From Candidatus Thorarchaeota archaeon (GTDB lineage: Archaea; Asgardarchaeota; Thorarchaeia; Thorarchaeales; Thorarchaeaceae): a stretch of DNA of 48,857 nt. This document shows, piece after piece, positions 48,813 through 48,857 of the stretch. The notes below the pieces were generated by a model, which made no database searches, had not been told where the DNA came from, and saw only the letters and a program-made list of their open reading frames with translations. Within the stretch, counting starts at the first letter, position 1, and each line of letters opens with the position of its first letter. The translations under genes were made by a program, and so were the position numbers. The stretch covers positions 422,630-471,486 of the forward strand of contig RDOC01000001.1 in assembly GCA_011364985.1 (NCBI GenBank), read 5' to 3'.

Positions 48813-48857
48813 ATGTCCGGGACAGGCGAGAGTCAACCTACTATACAAGAAAGCCGT
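48813..48857 (+). CDS. Start of a gene truncated by the window edge
   Basis: ATG 48813 with GAGGG eight bases upstream opens a frame (MSGTGESQPTIQESR) that runs off the end. Too little is present to identify it. An ATG at 48799 in another frame is an alternative. Confidence 0.4.
   Translation, partial: MSGTGESQPTIQESR

Overview
The window looks like chromosomal DNA of an Asgard archaeon, with Thorarchaeota-like as my best guess. The evidence is a very eukaryote-like actin (9567-10706, minus) together with a fully archaeal information-processing block: exosome Rrp4/Rrp41/Rrp42, SBDS, proteasome alpha, eL43 (L37Ae), a Brix-domain protein, KEOPS Pcc1 and Cgi121, and prefoldin beta. Base composition is intermediate. 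Genes are tightly packed in short operons with ATGA-type overlaps, and many starts are GTG or TTG. I see no rRNA, tRNA, CRISPR array, transposase or integrase, so this is ordinary chromosome with a somewhat eroded accessory left end.

Layout. 1-6.5 kb: loosely packed accessory genes (GNAT, a membrane protein with its XRE regulator, a DUF3795 protein, an unknown helical protein, a cobalamin-type radical SAM enzyme, a methyltransferase) separated by relic-bearing gaps. 6.7-10.7 kb, minus strand: a membrane-anchored family-5 solute-binding protein with its two halves in swapped order, a membrane protein, and actin. 11-14.7 kb: a wHTH/CARF-like protein followed by an RNase III-fold protein, convergent with an SAMHD1-like HD protein and a small Cys-rich protein that appears frameshifted. 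14.8-20.6 kb: an FG-GAP-type propeller, a nucleotidyltransferase/CDP-alcohol transferase pair, and tRNA-modification genes (Sua5, THUMP, Cgi121). 20.6-27.3 kb: histidine degradation (hutI, hutH, hutU) mixed with a DtxR-type regulator and a tandem GNAT. 27.6-31 kb: small regulators, a histidine phosphatase and TPR proteins. 31-33.5 kb: an ECF transporter module (T, A, A'). 33.5-41.2 kb: a long minus-strand informational superoperon. 41.4-44.8 kb: a ZnuABC-type metal importer. 45-48.7 kb: an AEC carrier, an aldolase relic and an ABC-2 exporter.

Most unusual observations. (1) hutU is interrupted by a 29-nt hairpin-forming insertion at 26658-26686; removing it exactly restores the conserved YGQMTAGGW motif. 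(2) The solute-binding protein at 6741-8615 is arranged as a circular permutation. (3) Copies of the actin 3' end are scattered through the left 10 kb; one is absorbed out of frame into the neighbouring membrane-protein gene, and another keeps the terminator-like hairpin. (4) A CARF-like protein is paired with an RNase III-fold protein that lacks most catalytic carboxylates. (5) The histidine ammonia-lyase has Ser-Ser-Gly in place of the usual Ala-Ser-Gly cofactor triad. Several well-formed palindromes sit at promoters and are probable operators. All assignments come from reading the sequence; no database search was run.
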